Positions 26,075-35,517 of a DNA stretch of 64,000 nucleotides are shown one piece after another. The notes beneath the pieces were generated by a model, which was not told the DNA's origin, made no database searches, and was given only the letters and a program-made list of their open reading frames with translations. A program made the translations under genes and the position numbers. Source of the stretch: JAIBJN01 sp963784175 (GTDB lineage: Bacteria > Actinomycetota > Thermoleophilia > Gaiellales > Gaiellaceae); the NCBI GenBank assembly GCA_963784175.1, contig CAWAQJ010000014.1, positions 62,001-126,000 on the forward strand. Direction: 5' to 3'. The first letter of the stretch is position 1. Each line of letters opens with the position of its first letter.

Positions 26075-26260
26075 TCATTGGAGCTTTGATAGGTGACCGA
26101 CCCCGCCAGGAGAGGGCACGCCGCGGCCGCAGGGCGGCACACCCTCGTCGTCTCCTGGCAGGGCTATCCGCTCGCAGAGCTCGTCCCGGATGCCCGCCGC
26201 GCGCCGCCGAATCTCGACGAGCACCTCATCGAGGTTGTCGTTCGCTGCGTACTCGGACAT
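26075..26260 (-). CDS. Small hypothetical protein
   Basis: The 61-residue reading frame starts at an ATG after AAAGGGAGGAAC, a strong ribosome-binding site. Its first half (NLDEVLVEIRRRAAGIRDEL) looks like a real helix; the second half is Gly/Pro-rich and less convincing. It lies just upstream of the PRC-barrel gene on the same strand and probably shares its transcript. Confidence 0.45.
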   Translation of the reverse strand: MSEYAANDNLDEVLVEIRRRAAGIRDELCERIALPGDDEGVPPCGRGVPSPGGVGHLSKLQ

Positions 26261-26374
26261 CACCGTTCCTCCCTTTCGCTACAAGAGGCACGGCCGGTCC
26301 TCTCTCCACTGCGGACACACACTGTTCCCGGGACGACGAAGGCGAAACCAACGCGACGCCGACAGCGACGGCGG

Positions 26375-26698
26375 CTAGGCGTCCGAGCGCGGATCCTGCT
26401 CGATGATCTCCTCGACGGCGACCACCTTCTCGACGAGGAGGTAGCCGTCGTTGCTCTCGATCACCTTCTCGATCTCGTGCTTTTCATGACCCGGGGCGAC
26501 CACGAACACCGTCGCGCGGGACCGGATGCGCTCGTACTCGTCGCTCCTGAGCTCGACGATCTTGGTGCACGACATCTCGCTGCATTCGCAGAGGTAGTCC
26601 GTCGTCTTCGACCACGGGACAGACATCTCATCGAGGCGCTCGTTGATCTCGCGAAAGAGGATCTCGTTCCTGGCGAGCCGTTCGTCGGAGAGGGACAC
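26375..26698 (-). CDS. Small CECxxxxC protein, function unknown (paralogue of 21558-21854)
   Basis: The 107-residue protein has RNEILFREINERLDEM, then YLCECSEMSCTKIVEL with C-x-C-x4-C, EYERIRS and VFVVAPGHEKHEIEKV. These are the same blocks in the same order as its paralogue. It has a longer acidic C-terminus. The GTG at 26698 follows GGGAG at a normal distance. Both copies sit near small regulators or stress genes, which suggests a general accessory role. Confidence 0.8.
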   Translation of the reverse strand: MSLSDERLARNEILFREINERLDEMSVPWSKTTDYLCECSEMSCTKIVELRSDEYERIRSRATVFVVAPGHEKHEIEKVIESNDGYLLVEKVVAVEEIIEQDPRSDA

Positions 26699-26841
26699 CG
26701 CAAGCTCCCTTCTCCCCCCAGAGTGCTCCCTAGCGCTTCTGTGCGGACGTGCCTGGGCGCCGAGCTTCGCTCAGTCGGTTGATCCCCTCCGACGCGAGCT
26801 CGCAAACCGCCTGCAGGCGGTCAGGTGGGGCTTCGCGCGCC

Positions 26842-27669
26842 TTATTGGGATGGAACGAAGGGCCGCAACTCGTCGGCGCCCGGCTGGATGATGCCGACGT
26901 GGGCTTCGGGGACCTCGTTCCAGGCGCCGGCCAGATCGCCGAGAGGCTCGGAGACGACGGCGCGCGTCTCCTCAGAGAGGCCGGCAAGCTCGGTGCTCTC
27001 CGGGTGGAGAGCCTGCAGGGCGTCCATACGGGTGCTGAAGTAGAGCGAGCGAGACGCTCCCTCGCTCGAGTACCGGAACGCCCAGATCGTGCGTCCGTCG
27101 GTCGTCGCGACCGTCATCTGGATGGGATCCTGGACGCCGTGCTCGCGTCCGGTCTTCTCGACGAAGCCGACCATCCGCTCCACCGCGGCCACGGGGTCGT
27201 CCTCGAGTCCGAACGTGAGCGCGAGGTAGAACATCGTCTCCGAGTCCGTCGTGCCTTCGATCGAGCTGAACAGCGAGTCGTCGACGGCGAGGGCAAAGTC
27301 TCGATGCATGCGCGGAAACTCGCGGATGAGCCCGTTGTGCATCCAGAGCCAACGCCCGTGCCGGAAGGGGTGCGTGTTCGTCTCCTGGATCGCCGTCCCG
27401 GTCGAGGCGCGGATGTGCGCGAAGAAGAGTGGAGAACGGATCCCGGCCGCGAGCTCGCGCAGGTTGCGGTCGTTCCAGGCGGGATGCGTGGTCCGAAAGA
27501 CCCTCGGCGTCTCGCCCTCGTCGTACCAGCCCACGCCGAACCCGTCGCCGTTCGTCGTCGTGGCGCCCTCGCGCGAGTGCAGGCTCTGGTCGACGAGCGA
27601 GCGGTCACGCTTGAGCAGGAGCTCTTCGAGCGCGATCGGCGATCCCGAGTATGCAAGCCAGCGGCACAT
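26842..27669 (-). CDS. Class II glutamine amidotransferase (EgtC/YafJ-like)
   Basis: The 275-residue Ntn-hydrolase begins MCRWLAYSGSP, so Cys2 is the expected nucleophile after removal of Met. The family blocks NGDGFGVGWYD, FAHIRASTG and RHGRWLWMHNGLI are present. In actinobacteria such proteins either act in ergothioneine synthesis (EgtC) or have unknown amidohydrolase roles. No egtA, B or D gene is adjacent, so the substrate is unclear. Confidence 0.88.
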   Translation of the reverse strand: MCRWLAYSGSPIALEELLLKRDRSLVDQSLHSREGATTTNGDGFGVGWYDEGETPRVFRTTHPAWNDRNLRELAAGIRSPLFFAHIRASTGTAIQETNTHPFRHGRWLWMHNGLIREFPRMHRDFALAVDDSLFSSIEGTTDSETMFYLALTFGLEDDPVAAVERMVGFVEKTGREHGVQDPIQMTVATTDGRTIWAFRYSSEGASRSLYFSTRMDALQALHPESTELAGLSEETRAVVSEPLGDLAGAWNEVPEAHVGIIQPGADELRPFVPSQ

Positions 27670-27683
27670 TTGCTGTTCTGCTC

Positions 27684-28973
27684 CTAACTGCCGGGGGACG
27701 GCACCGGCTCCTGTCGAGGCCCGCGGATTCGCTTCCAGACGAGATCGAGGATAACCGCGAGCGCGGTGACGCTCACGATCGCGACGAACGTCTCCGGGGC
27801 GTTGCGGAGGGTGTCGATTGCGAAGAAGACGAGCACGATCGCGGTCGTTGTCATCGCCAGGAGGACGATCGCGCCTATGGATCCCGTCTCCTTCCTCAGC
27901 CGGTAGCCGGAGGCGCCGACGAGCAGGAAGATGAGGAGCGAGCAGGCGCTGCCGACCGAGGCGATCGCGGAGAGATCGACGAGGTTGGAGATGACAAGGA
28001 TGATCGCGGCCGTAATCAGCATCCCGCCGTTTCTACCGAGCCGTGAGCCGCGCCCGAAGAACGGCGGGAACTGCCCTTCCTCGGCGAGCATTGCGGTCAG
28101 GCCCGACGACGCGTAGAGCACCGCGTTCACCGAGGACGACGTGGCCAGCAGCGCGGCGATCGCCATGATCACGAAACCGGCCTCTCCGAGCGCCGGTCGA
28201 GCTGCTTCGGCGATCGCGGTCTCGCCGTAGCCGATCACTTCGTCGACGGTCAGGGTTCCGAAGACGCCGATGGAGATGAGGACGTAGGTGACGGTCGTGA
28301 TTCCGAGCGCCATGTACATGGCCTTCGGAAGCTCCCGCGCCGGGTCGCGCAGGTCTCCCACCGTGAACGTGATCACGCTGAACCCGAGGTAGGCGAAGAA
28401 CGTGAGCGCGACGCTCGCGACGATGTCGTTGAACGGCGGATAGCCGTCGAAGGCGAGCAGGCTGGTGTCGATGTCGACGATCGTGACGGCGATGAAGACC
28501 GCGAAGACGGCCAGAAGGGTGATGACGATCAACGACTGGGCCCGGTCGACGAAGCGAGCGCCGATCATGTTGATCGCCGCCATGGCGACCACGATGACGG
28601 AGGTGAAGACATTGTCCCAGGCGGCTCCCGCGTCGTCCCCGATGAACAGCGACGTGGCGTAGCTTCCGAAGGCAACGGCCACCATCGAGCCGACGATCAC
28701 GATGGCCGCGAAGTAGCCGAGCCACGACGCGATTCCGACCAGGCGCCCGTTGCCGAAGCCCTGGGCAAGGTAGGCGATCAGCCCGCCGGAAGACGGATAT
28801 CGGACGCCCAGCTTGACCGTGGTGTAGCCGAGCAGGCTCGCGACGATCCCGGCGAGGAGGAAGGAGAGCCAGACGGCGGACCCTGCGACCGTGCCCGCCT
28901 CGCCGAGCAGCGCGAAGATACCGGCGCCGACCATCGCGCCGATGCCGAGGAAGGCGGCTCCGCGGACGGTCAC
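27684..28973 (-). CDS. APC-family amino acid permease
   Basis: The 429-residue protein has about 12 membrane spans. It opens directly with the conserved first-helix motif GIGAMVGAGIFALLGEAGTVAG and has YPSSGGLIAYLAQGFG and AYLGFSVITFTVGDL, as in APC amino acid:proton symporters. The GTG start lies one base after the stop of the Dcu-type carrier (TGACGTG), so it is the last gene of the pepD operon. The N-terminal cytosolic tail is unusually short. The substrate is not predictable beyond amino acids or amines. Confidence 0.9.
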   Translation of the reverse strand: MTVRGAAFLGIGAMVGAGIFALLGEAGTVAGSAVWLSFLLAGIVASLLGYTTVKLGVRYPSSGGLIAYLAQGFGNGRLVGIASWLGYFAAIVIVGSMVAVAFGSYATSLFIGDDAGAAWDNVFTSVIVVAMAAINMIGARFVDRAQSLIVITLLAVFAVFIAVTIVDIDTSLLAFDGYPPFNDIVASVALTFFAYLGFSVITFTVGDLRDPARELPKAMYMALGITTVTYVLISIGVFGTLTVDEVIGYGETAIAEAARPALGEAGFVIMAIAALLATSSSVNAVLYASSGLTAMLAEEGQFPPFFGRGSRLGRNGGMLITAAIILVISNLVDLSAIASVGSACSLLIFLLVGASGYRLRKETGSIGAIVLLAMTTTAIVLVFFAIDTLRNAPETFVAIVSVTALAVILDLVWKRIRGPRQEPVPSPGS

Positions 28974-28974
28974 G

Positions 28975-30342
28975 TCAGGGAGTCGGCGGCATCGGCGTCT
29001 GGTCGCCGAAGAAGAGCCAGACGATGAGGATCCCGACGAGCGCGGTGACGATCCACGCGACCTGCAGCGGTAGCTGGAACGAGTGGTCGATGACGCGCTT
29101 GCCGAGACTCGTGGTGCCGGTCGTGTCGGCCTCCGCAGCGGCGATCTGCGTCCCGTTGGCGGGGAGGAGGAGCACCCCGACCACGGCGGTCCACATCGCG
29201 ATCATGTAGCCCGCGCCGATCCCGAGCGCGAGCCCGAGCGGGACCATGGTCCGCGTGGCTGCGGACTGGCTCGTCGTCAGCCCGGCGACGAGGAAGATCG
29301 CGACCGCGATCATGAACGGCCACTGCTCAGCCAGGCTCCCGAGAGCCAGGACGATCGCATCCTCGTTGTTGGCGATGAACGTATCCGCCATCCAGGCGAT
29401 CCCGAAGAGCGCGATCATCGAGATCATCCCGGACCTGAAGATCGGCGTTCCCGGGATGTCGCTCGCCTTCACGTGGCAGAAGACGAGGATGAGCGCGGCC
29501 GCTGTGAGCATGAACATCTGGATGAGCGGCGTCACCGACATCGGCTCGGTGCCGCCGCCTTCGGCGGCGACGGTCGGCCGGATCCCCTCGACGAAACCGA
29601 ACAGACAGATGGCGAAAACTCCCGCGAGGAAGATGGCAACGCTGCGCTTGGCGTACGGCAGGAGCTCGATGTCGGCGACCGGGGCCGGCGGTTGCACCTC
29701 GCCGCTTGCCAGACGCCGCTGGTACTCCTGGTCGTCGTCGAGATCCCGCCCATGGCGGCTCATCACGAGCGACATGGCGAAGATGCCGACGATGCTCGCC
29801 GGGATGGTGATGAGGAGGACGTCGACCAGGTCGTAGTTGTAGATCTCGACGAGCGGCAGGAGCGTCGCCATCGCGGCCGCGACCGGGCTCGACGAGATTC
29901 CGAGCGCGTTGGCGACGGTCGACCCTGCAAGCGCCCGCTCGGGCCGGATCTTGTTCGCGTATGCGACCTCGTTGATCACCGGGATGATCGAGAAGAACGT
30001 GTTGCTCGTGCCGGTGAGGATCGTGAGGAGATACGAGACGTACGGGGCGACGAAGTTGAGGGACTTCGGACGCGCGCGCAAAGCCCCGCTCGCGATCTTG
30101 ACCATGTAGTCGACGCCGCCGGCGGCCTGCATCGCGGCCGCAGCCGAGATGACCGCGATGATGATCAGGATCGCGCTGATCGGCGGCTCGCCGGGATCGA
30201 GCCCGAACACGAACACGAGGACGAGCGTCCCGACGCCGCCCCAGAGCCCGAGGCCGATCCCGCCCGTGCGCACGCCCAGGGCGATGAAGCCGATGACCAC
30301 GAGGCCCTGAACGCAGAGCAGGATCCAGTCGGTCGTGCTCAT
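28975..30342 (-). CDS. Dcu-type (DcuA/DcuB) C4-dicarboxylate transporter
   Basis: The 455-residue integral membrane protein has about 11-12 spans. It carries the Dcu pattern: SAAAAMQAAGGVDYMVKIA, LTGTSNTFFSIIPVINEVAY and IRPERALAGSTVANALGI. In enterobacteria this family exchanges aspartate or fumarate with succinate across the inner membrane. The ATG at 30342 overlaps the upstream stop (ATGA). Its place between a dipeptidase and an amino acid permease suggests aspartate handling here, which is inference. Confidence 0.88.
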   Translation of the reverse strand: MSTTDWILLCVQGLVVIGFIALGVRTGGIGLGLWGGVGTLVLVFVFGLDPGEPPISAILIIIAVISAAAAMQAAGGVDYMVKIASGALRARPKSLNFVAPYVSYLLTILTGTSNTFFSIIPVINEVAYANKIRPERALAGSTVANALGISSSPVAAAMATLLPLVEIYNYDLVDVLLITIPASIVGIFAMSLVMSRHGRDLDDDQEYQRRLASGEVQPPAPVADIELLPYAKRSVAIFLAGVFAICLFGFVEGIRPTVAAEGGGTEPMSVTPLIQMFMLTAAALILVFCHVKASDIPGTPIFRSGMISMIALFGIAWMADTFIANNEDAIVLALGSLAEQWPFMIAVAIFLVAGLTTSQSAATRTMVPLGLALGIGAGYMIAMWTAVVGVLLLPANGTQIAAAEADTTGTTSLGKRVIDHSFQLPLQVAWIVTALVGILIVWLFFGDQTPMPPTP

Positions 30343-30956
30343 CGAGACGTCTCCTCGCGAACCTGCTGGCACGTACTCGAGTCGCGCAGCGCCGCCGTGA
30401 GCTCAGGGTCGGTTTGCGCCACCTCGACGAGCGCCTGGACGCCGCCGGTGAGCCCCGCCGCGATCGACCGCGCGGCAGCGGTCAGTTGCTCGATCGACTC
30501 CTCGAGCGTGTCAGCCTCGTTGTCGAGCGAGTCCTGCGCAGCCTCGAGATCGTCCTGCGTGGAGCTCGCCCAGTCGGATACGACCTGCGCAGCCGCCTCG
30601 CCCTGCGGGGTGTCGGGAGTGCCGGCGTTCTCGATCCCCACGACCATCGTCTCGGTCGCCTGAACGGCGCGCTCGAGTCCAGCGCGGATGAATCCCGTCC
30701 TTCCCTGCGGCGTCTCCGACTGAGGCTCCTCGGTGCCCGTGTCGCCGGACGCGCCGGGCGTCCTGATGTCCTCGACGATCGCCTCGAGCTCGCCGCGCCA
30801 GGCGCCGACCGCGCCGCAGACGCTGTGAGACCATTCGCCCGCCGTCACCGTCTCGTCGCTCTTGTCGCGGGCGCCGATGAGGGCGGCGACGACGATCACG
30901 ATCCCGATGCCTACGACTACGAGGATGAACGATCCGAGCGGCCCACGGTCGCGCAT
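30339..30956 (-). CDS. Membrane-anchored hypothetical protein
   Basis: The 205-residue protein has one N-terminal membrane segment (FILVVVGIGIVIVVAALIGA). An outer part follows with two cysteines (HSVCGAV and STCQQV) and long predicted helices (WASSTQDDLEAAQDSLDNEA). The topology and helix-rich, Asp/Glu/Ala-rich ectodomain suggest a four-helix or coiled-coil structure. It overlaps the Dcu gene by four bases and follows pepD by two, so it is part of the operon. The family was not recognised. Confidence 0.7.
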   Translation of the reverse strand: MRDRGPLGSFILVVVGIGIVIVVAALIGARDKSDETVTAGEWSHSVCGAVGAWRGELEAIVEDIRTPGASGDTGTEEPQSETPQGRTGFIRAGLERAVQATETMVVGIENAGTPDTPQGEAAAQVVSDWASSTQDDLEAAQDSLDNEADTLEESIEQLTAAARSIAAGLTGGVQALVEVAQTDPELTAALRDSSTCQQVREETSR

Positions 30957-30958
30957 CG

Positions 30959-32434
30959 CTACTTTCCCGCCCTCGACATCTCGTCGAGAAAGCCGACAAG
31001 CAGCGTCCAGAAGCGCTCCACGGTCGGGATGCTCACGCGCTCGTCAGGTGAGTGCGGGAACTCGATCTGCGGCCCGAAGGAGAGCATGTCGAGGCCCGGC
31101 ACTTTACTCCCGATGACGGCCGTCTCAAGACCGGCGTGCACCGCCGTGACGATCGGCGGCTCGCCGAAGAGCCGCTCGTAGGCGGACTTCGCTGCGGCGA
31201 GCGCCGGCGAGTCGAGGTCCGGGCGCCAGCCGCCGTAGTTGCGCTTGACCTCGAGCGTCCCACCGGCGAGGCGTGCGGCGGCATCGAGGGTCGCGACCAC
31301 CTCGGGAAGGGCCGAGTCGTTGGACGAGCGCGAAAGGCTGTGAAGCGTGAGCCGGTCGCCGTCGGTGATCGCCTCTCCGAGCGACGTGCTCGTCTCCACC
31401 AGGTCGTCGAAGTCGGGGCTCATGGCGAGCGGCCCGGTCGGCACGAGCGCGACCGCATCGAGCAGCGTCTTCGTGGCCACGTCGGTCCACGGGTCGGCAG
31501 GCGCCTCGGCGGCATCGACGGAGATCGAGACACCGGAATCGGTCTTCGCGTACGCGTCTCGGATCGTCGCCGCCGCGTTGCCGACCGCCTCCCGGAACGC
31601 CTGCTCCTGATCACCGGGGATCGAGCAGACGGCGACGGCATCGCGTGGGATTGCGTTGCGGCTCTTGCCGCCGTCCAGCGAGACAAGACGGAAAGGCACC
31701 GCCTGCAGGGCCTCTCGTAGCGCCCGTCCCAGCACCTTGACCGCGTTCGACCGCCCGAGCGCGATACCGGAGCCGGAGTGCCCACCCTGACCGCCGCTCA
31801 CGGTCACCGAGAGCGCAACCGCACCGTCCGCCGGCGGTTCTCGCAGCGCGTCGATCCGGATCCACGTGTCCGTGCTCCCCGCGCAGCCAACGGTCAGGCG
31901 CCCGTCCTCCTCGCTGTCGAGATTGACGAGGATCGAGCCTGTGATGAGCGCCGGATCCAGCGCGTTTGCACCCTCGAGCCCGACCTCCTCGGCCACCGTC
32001 ATCAGGAGCTCGAGCGGGCCGTGCGGCAGCGACTCGTCCTCGACGAGAGCCATCATCGCAGCGATGGCCACGCCGTCGTCGGCGCCAAGCGTCGTCCCGT
32101 CGGCACTCAGCCATTCGCCGTCGCGGACGAGCGCAATCCGTCCCTCGGCAGGGTCGTTCGGGCTCGACGGGTCACGCTCGCAGACCATGTCCAGATGGCC
32201 CTGGAGCACCAGCGTCGGCGCGCTCTCACGACCGGGGGTCGCGGGCACGCGGATCACCAGATTTCGGCCGGCATCCTGCTGAACCTCGAGCTCGTGCTCA
32301 TGCGCCCACGCCCGGACGTGCTCGATGAGCGGTTCCTCCGCACGAGACGGGCGCGCGATCCGGGTCAGCGTCTCGAAGTGACCCCAAAACGGCCGCGGCT
32401 CGACCCCGCTCAGCACTGACGTTTCGGTGGCCAT
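30959..32434 (-). CDS. pepD: Aminoacyl-histidine dipeptidase (PepD, peptidase M20)
   Basis: The 491-residue cytosolic zinc dipeptidase has the M20C motifs in order: LVLQGHLDMVCERD (first metal His/Asp), TTLGADDGVAIA (bridging Asp), VAEEVGLEGA (catalytic Glu) and HAGLETAVIG near the C-terminus. PepD cleaves X-His and other dipeptides. The ATG at 32434 follows GGGGGAGG. It heads a four-gene operon with the anchored protein, the Dcu-type carrier and the APC permease. Confidence 0.92.
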   Translation of the reverse strand: MATETSVLSGVEPRPFWGHFETLTRIARPSRAEEPLIEHVRAWAHEHELEVQQDAGRNLVIRVPATPGRESAPTLVLQGHLDMVCERDPSSPNDPAEGRIALVRDGEWLSADGTTLGADDGVAIAAMMALVEDESLPHGPLELLMTVAEEVGLEGANALDPALITGSILVNLDSEEDGRLTVGCAGSTDTWIRIDALREPPADGAVALSVTVSGGQGGHSGSGIALGRSNAVKVLGRALREALQAVPFRLVSLDGGKSRNAIPRDAVAVCSIPGDQEQAFREAVGNAAATIRDAYAKTDSGVSISVDAAEAPADPWTDVATKTLLDAVALVPTGPLAMSPDFDDLVETSTSLGEAITDGDRLTLHSLSRSSNDSALPEVVATLDAAARLAGGTLEVKRNYGGWRPDLDSPALAAAKSAYERLFGEPPIVTAVHAGLETAVIGSKVPGLDMLSFGPQIEFPHSPDERVSIPTVERFWTLLVGFLDEMSRAGK

Positions 32435-32531
32435 GACCTCCCCCCTGTCGCCTGGAGCCGCCGCGACGTTACAGCCGGGTCCCAAGGCGGTCAAGAGCAG
32501 GGAAGAGTGACATTCGCTGACCGTCGCCGAG

Positions 32532-33758
32532 TCAGAGCAGCGGCGAGATCGCCGCGAGTGCCGCGGCCTTGGCCCGTTTCTTCGTCCCGGTCAGGGGCCG
32601 ACCCGGGGTCGACAGCGCCTCGGCGGGCACGCTGAACCGCTCCTCGAACTGGGCCGCGACGGCTGTCGACTGGAGCTGGAGGTCGATCTCGAAGAAGCGC
32701 TTGAGGCTCCACGCCTCGAGGTTGCACGTCCCCGCCAGGAGCTCGTGCCCGTCGCGAACGAAGACCTTGGCGTGCAGCATCGTCGGGTACTCGAGGATCC
32801 GTACGCCGGCCTCCAGGAGCTTCGCGTGGTGGAACTGCTGCGCTCCGGCGCACGCCCAGTTGTTCGCATTCGCAGGCACGAAGAGGCGGACGCTGACGCC
32901 ACGCCGCGCCGCGCGCTCGATTCGCCCGATCATCCCGCGGTCGGTGACGTACGGGTTGACGACGTCGAGCGTCTCGGTCGCGCTCTCGAGGACGTGCGCG
33001 ATTGCGTCCGTGATCGGCCGGTACCGGCCGGGGGCGTTATGCAGGACGCGGGCGGGCACCGGCTCGGCCCCGCCCTCCAGGGAGGGAAACAGCGCGTCGA
33101 GCCCTGCCGGGTCGATCCCACCGCCGAGCCAGCGCACGCTCGCCAGGAAGACGAGCTGGAGCTGCGCCACCACCGGGCCTTCGACGCGGACAAAGATGTC
33201 GTGGAAGCGGCCGTCCTGGAAATGGTCCTCGATGCCTGCGCCCCCGACCCAACCGACTCGACCGTCCACGACCACGAGCTTGCGATGGTCGATGTGCCCG
33301 AGCCCGCGCAGGTTCCAGTGGGTCTTGCCAACGTTCGCCAACGTCCCGGCGGGTACGCGAGGCTTCGTGGCGCGCACGACCCAAACCTCGATCCCCGCGG
33401 CCGTGAGACGGTCGTAGAACGCTTTCGAGCTCCGCTCCGGGTCGGAGCCCTGCCGGTCGACGACGAGCCTGACGGGGATGCCCTCCGCGGCCTTGGCGAT
33501 CAGTGTGTCCGCGAACTGGTCGCCGACCACACCCGGCCGGAAGCCGAACTGGTTGATGTGCACGGACGACGAGGCGGCAGCGATGTCCTCGAGCATTCGC
33601 GGGTAGAACGAGGCGCCCTCGACGAGGACCTCCACGGAAGAGGCCGTGCTCTCGTCGAATGCGAGCACGAGCGCGTGACGGCTCGGCGGGCCGGCGAGAA
33701 TCCGTTCGGCCTGCGCGTGGATGCCGTCGTTCGGGATGAGAGTCGGAGCCGACCCCAT
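32532..33758 (-). CDS. Phospholipase D-like / cardiolipin synthase family protein
   Basis: The 408-residue protein has two HKD motifs: HIDHRKLVVVDGRVGWVGG near residue 175 and MLHAKVFVRDGHELLAGTCN near residue 330. This is the layout of bacterial cardiolipin synthases. The usual two N-terminal membrane helices are missing, so it is ClsB-like or a soluble phosphodiesterase. The ATG at 33758 is 32 nt from the upstream membrane protein gene. The longer frame overlaps that gene and was dropped. Confidence 0.85.
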   Translation of the reverse strand: MGSAPTLIPNDGIHAQAERILAGPPSRHALVLAFDESTASSVEVLVEGASFYPRMLEDIAAASSSVHINQFGFRPGVVGDQFADTLIAKAAEGIPVRLVVDRQGSDPERSSKAFYDRLTAAGIEVWVVRATKPRVPAGTLANVGKTHWNLRGLGHIDHRKLVVVDGRVGWVGGAGIEDHFQDGRFHDIFVRVEGPVVAQLQLVFLASVRWLGGGIDPAGLDALFPSLEGGAEPVPARVLHNAPGRYRPITDAIAHVLESATETLDVVNPYVTDRGMIGRIERAARRGVSVRLFVPANANNWACAGAQQFHHAKLLEAGVRILEYPTMLHAKVFVRDGHELLAGTCNLEAWSLKRFFEIDLQLQSTAVAAQFEERFSVPAEALSTPGRPLTGTKKRAKAAALAAISPLL

Positions 33759-33790
33759 GGAAGCCAAACGGTGGACTGTCGCCGCGCCGG

Positions 33791-34180
33791 CTAGTCCATC
33801 TCCTCCAGCGAGTAAGCCGTCAGCCCGTAGATCGCAAGTAGGTAGAGCGTGATGGCGAGGACGCTGACGAGCGGATAGCTGAAGATCCAGAACAGGTTGA
33901 TCATGGCGCCGAGGAACGCCACCGCGATGCCCGCCAACGCCGCCCAGGGTGCCCGGCGGAAGATGAAGATCCCGATGACGACGAGCACGATCCCCGCGAG
34001 AAGGTAGAGCCAGCCCCACGCTTCGAGGTTGTCACTCCAGAAGACTGAGTCGACGGCGGTGTCCTGCCTGTCGAGCGCCCACAGCCCGTTCATGATCTGC
34101 ATCGCGCCCGCAAAGATGAGCAGGATCGCCGCGTAGGCGTTCCATCCTCGTCCGGGCCGTTTCCCCGATACGACTGTCAT
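33791..34180 (-). CDS. Four-helix membrane protein (DUF7144-like)
   Basis: The 129-residue protein has four hydrophobic segments: AAILLIFAGAMQIMNGLWAL, GWLYLLAGIVLVVIGIFIF, WAALAGIAVAFLGAMINLFW and VLAITLYLLAIYGLTAYSL. This pattern matches small actinobacterial membrane proteins often called DUF7144. The function is unknown. It precedes the phospholipase D-like gene on the same strand. Confidence 0.75.
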   Translation of the reverse strand: MTVVSGKRPGRGWNAYAAILLIFAGAMQIMNGLWALDRQDTAVDSVFWSDNLEAWGWLYLLAGIVLVVIGIFIFRRAPWAALAGIAVAFLGAMINLFWIFSYPLVSVLAITLYLLAIYGLTAYSLEEMD

Positions 34181-34413
34181 TCCTCGCTCCCTTCCTCATT
34201 CGCTGCCGACCCTGCCGGCCGCCGAGCAGCGAGCGCGCTCGCGCGGCGTCGGCAGCATCTTGCGGGAAGCGTCGGACTGCCTCAACCCTGCCCTATCCAC
34301 GCTCCGTCACCGAAACACGTCGACGGGCCAACTGGGGGGCTCGGGACGCTCTCCTTCAAAGTCAGGCTGTTGGCCGGCCTCCGTCCGCCCCGAACTTCAG
34401 TGTTCCTAACGCA

Positions 34414-35499
34414 ATGAACAGTGGTGAGACACGCCGGGTCGAGCTGGTTCTGCCCATGCGAACGGTGCTGCTCGTTGCTGCGACGCTCCTCGTGCTCGCG
34501 GCGCTCGCGGCGATCGGCGAGACGTTCCTGATCGTCTTCGTGGGGATCTTCCTGGCACTCGTGTTCGAGTATCCCGTGCGGTTTCTGATGTCGAAGACGA
34601 AGATGTCCCGCGGCATGGCGGCGGCAGTGACGGTGCTCGGCACGTTCGCGGCCGTGACCCTGGTCGCGCTGCTGTTCCTGGTGCCGCTCGTCGGCTCGGT
34701 GCGGGACTTCCTTCAGAATCTTCCGGCCATGGTCGAGCAGCTGCGCGAGTCGGACGAGCTCTCGTGGCTGGACGACAGCGGGGCTGCCGAGAACGTTCAG
34801 ACGGGAGCCGAGAAGGTCTCGGCGTCGGTGCCGGACGCGATCGCCGGCGTGCTCGGCTTCGCAGGCGACTTTTTCACCGGCTTCCTCGTGGTCTTCACGA
34901 TCATCTTCATCTGCGTGTTCCTGCTCAGCGACATCGCGAACATGAAGCGCGCGCTGGGAAGCGTCCTGATGCCGGGTGAGGACGAGCGCTGGCTGGGCGT
35001 CTGGGAGCGGGTCACGACCTCGATCTCGCGCTGGGCGATCGGCGTCGTCGTGATCGCCGCGATCGCCGGGTTCACACAGGGGATGACGGCCTGGCTGCTC
35101 GGCTCCAGCTACGCCCTTGCGCTGGGCGTCATCGCGGGGTTGCTCGACATGATCCCGAACATCGGCGCCACCATTGCCGGGATCATCCTGGTGCCCGCGC
35201 TCTGGGCCGAGGAGGGCCTCGCCGCGGCGATCATCATGGGCGTCGTGCTGCTCGTCTACCAGCAGATCGAGAACAACGTCCTCACTCCGAAGATCCAGGG
35301 CGTGGCCGTCAACCTCTCGGGCTTCTTCATCATCGTCGCCGTCACGCTCTTCGGCGCCCTCCTGGGCGTCCTCGGCGCGCTCACCGCGGTTCCGCTCGCG
35401 GCGACGATCCAGATCTTCGTGCAGGAGCTGACGAAGGCCCGGCGAGAGAAGGTCGCGGCGGCCCGCGCTGCGCTCGGGACGCCGACGAGTCCTGCTTAG
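34414..35499 (+). CDS. AI-2E family transporter (PerM/TqsA-like)
   Basis: The 361-residue protein has about eight membrane spans. It shows the family's hallmarks: a long amphipathic stretch in the middle (LPAMVEQLRESDELSW), LLDMIPNIGATIAGIILVP, and the C-terminal VYQQIENNVLTPKIQGVAV. Members export a range of small molecules or ions and some act as Na+/H+ antiporters. The gene stands alone, convergent with the bicupin gene. Confidence 0.9.
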   Translation: MNSGETRRVELVLPMRTVLLVAATLLVLAALAAIGETFLIVFVGIFLALVFEYPVRFLMSKTKMSRGMAAAVTVLGTFAAVTLVALLFLVPLVGSVRDFLQNLPAMVEQLRESDELSWLDDSGAAENVQTGAEKVSASVPDAIAGVLGFAGDFFTGFLVVFTIIFICVFLLSDIANMKRALGSVLMPGEDERWLGVWERVTTSISRWAIGVVVIAAIAGFTQGMTAWLLGSSYALALGVIAGLLDMIPNIGATIAGIILVPALWAEEGLAAAIIMGVVLLVYQQIENNVLTPKIQGVAVNLSGFFIIVAVTLFGALLGVLGALTAVPLAATIQIFVQELTKARREKVAAARAALGTPTSPA

Positions 35500-35517
35500 C
35501 CGGCGGCGACGCGACGG

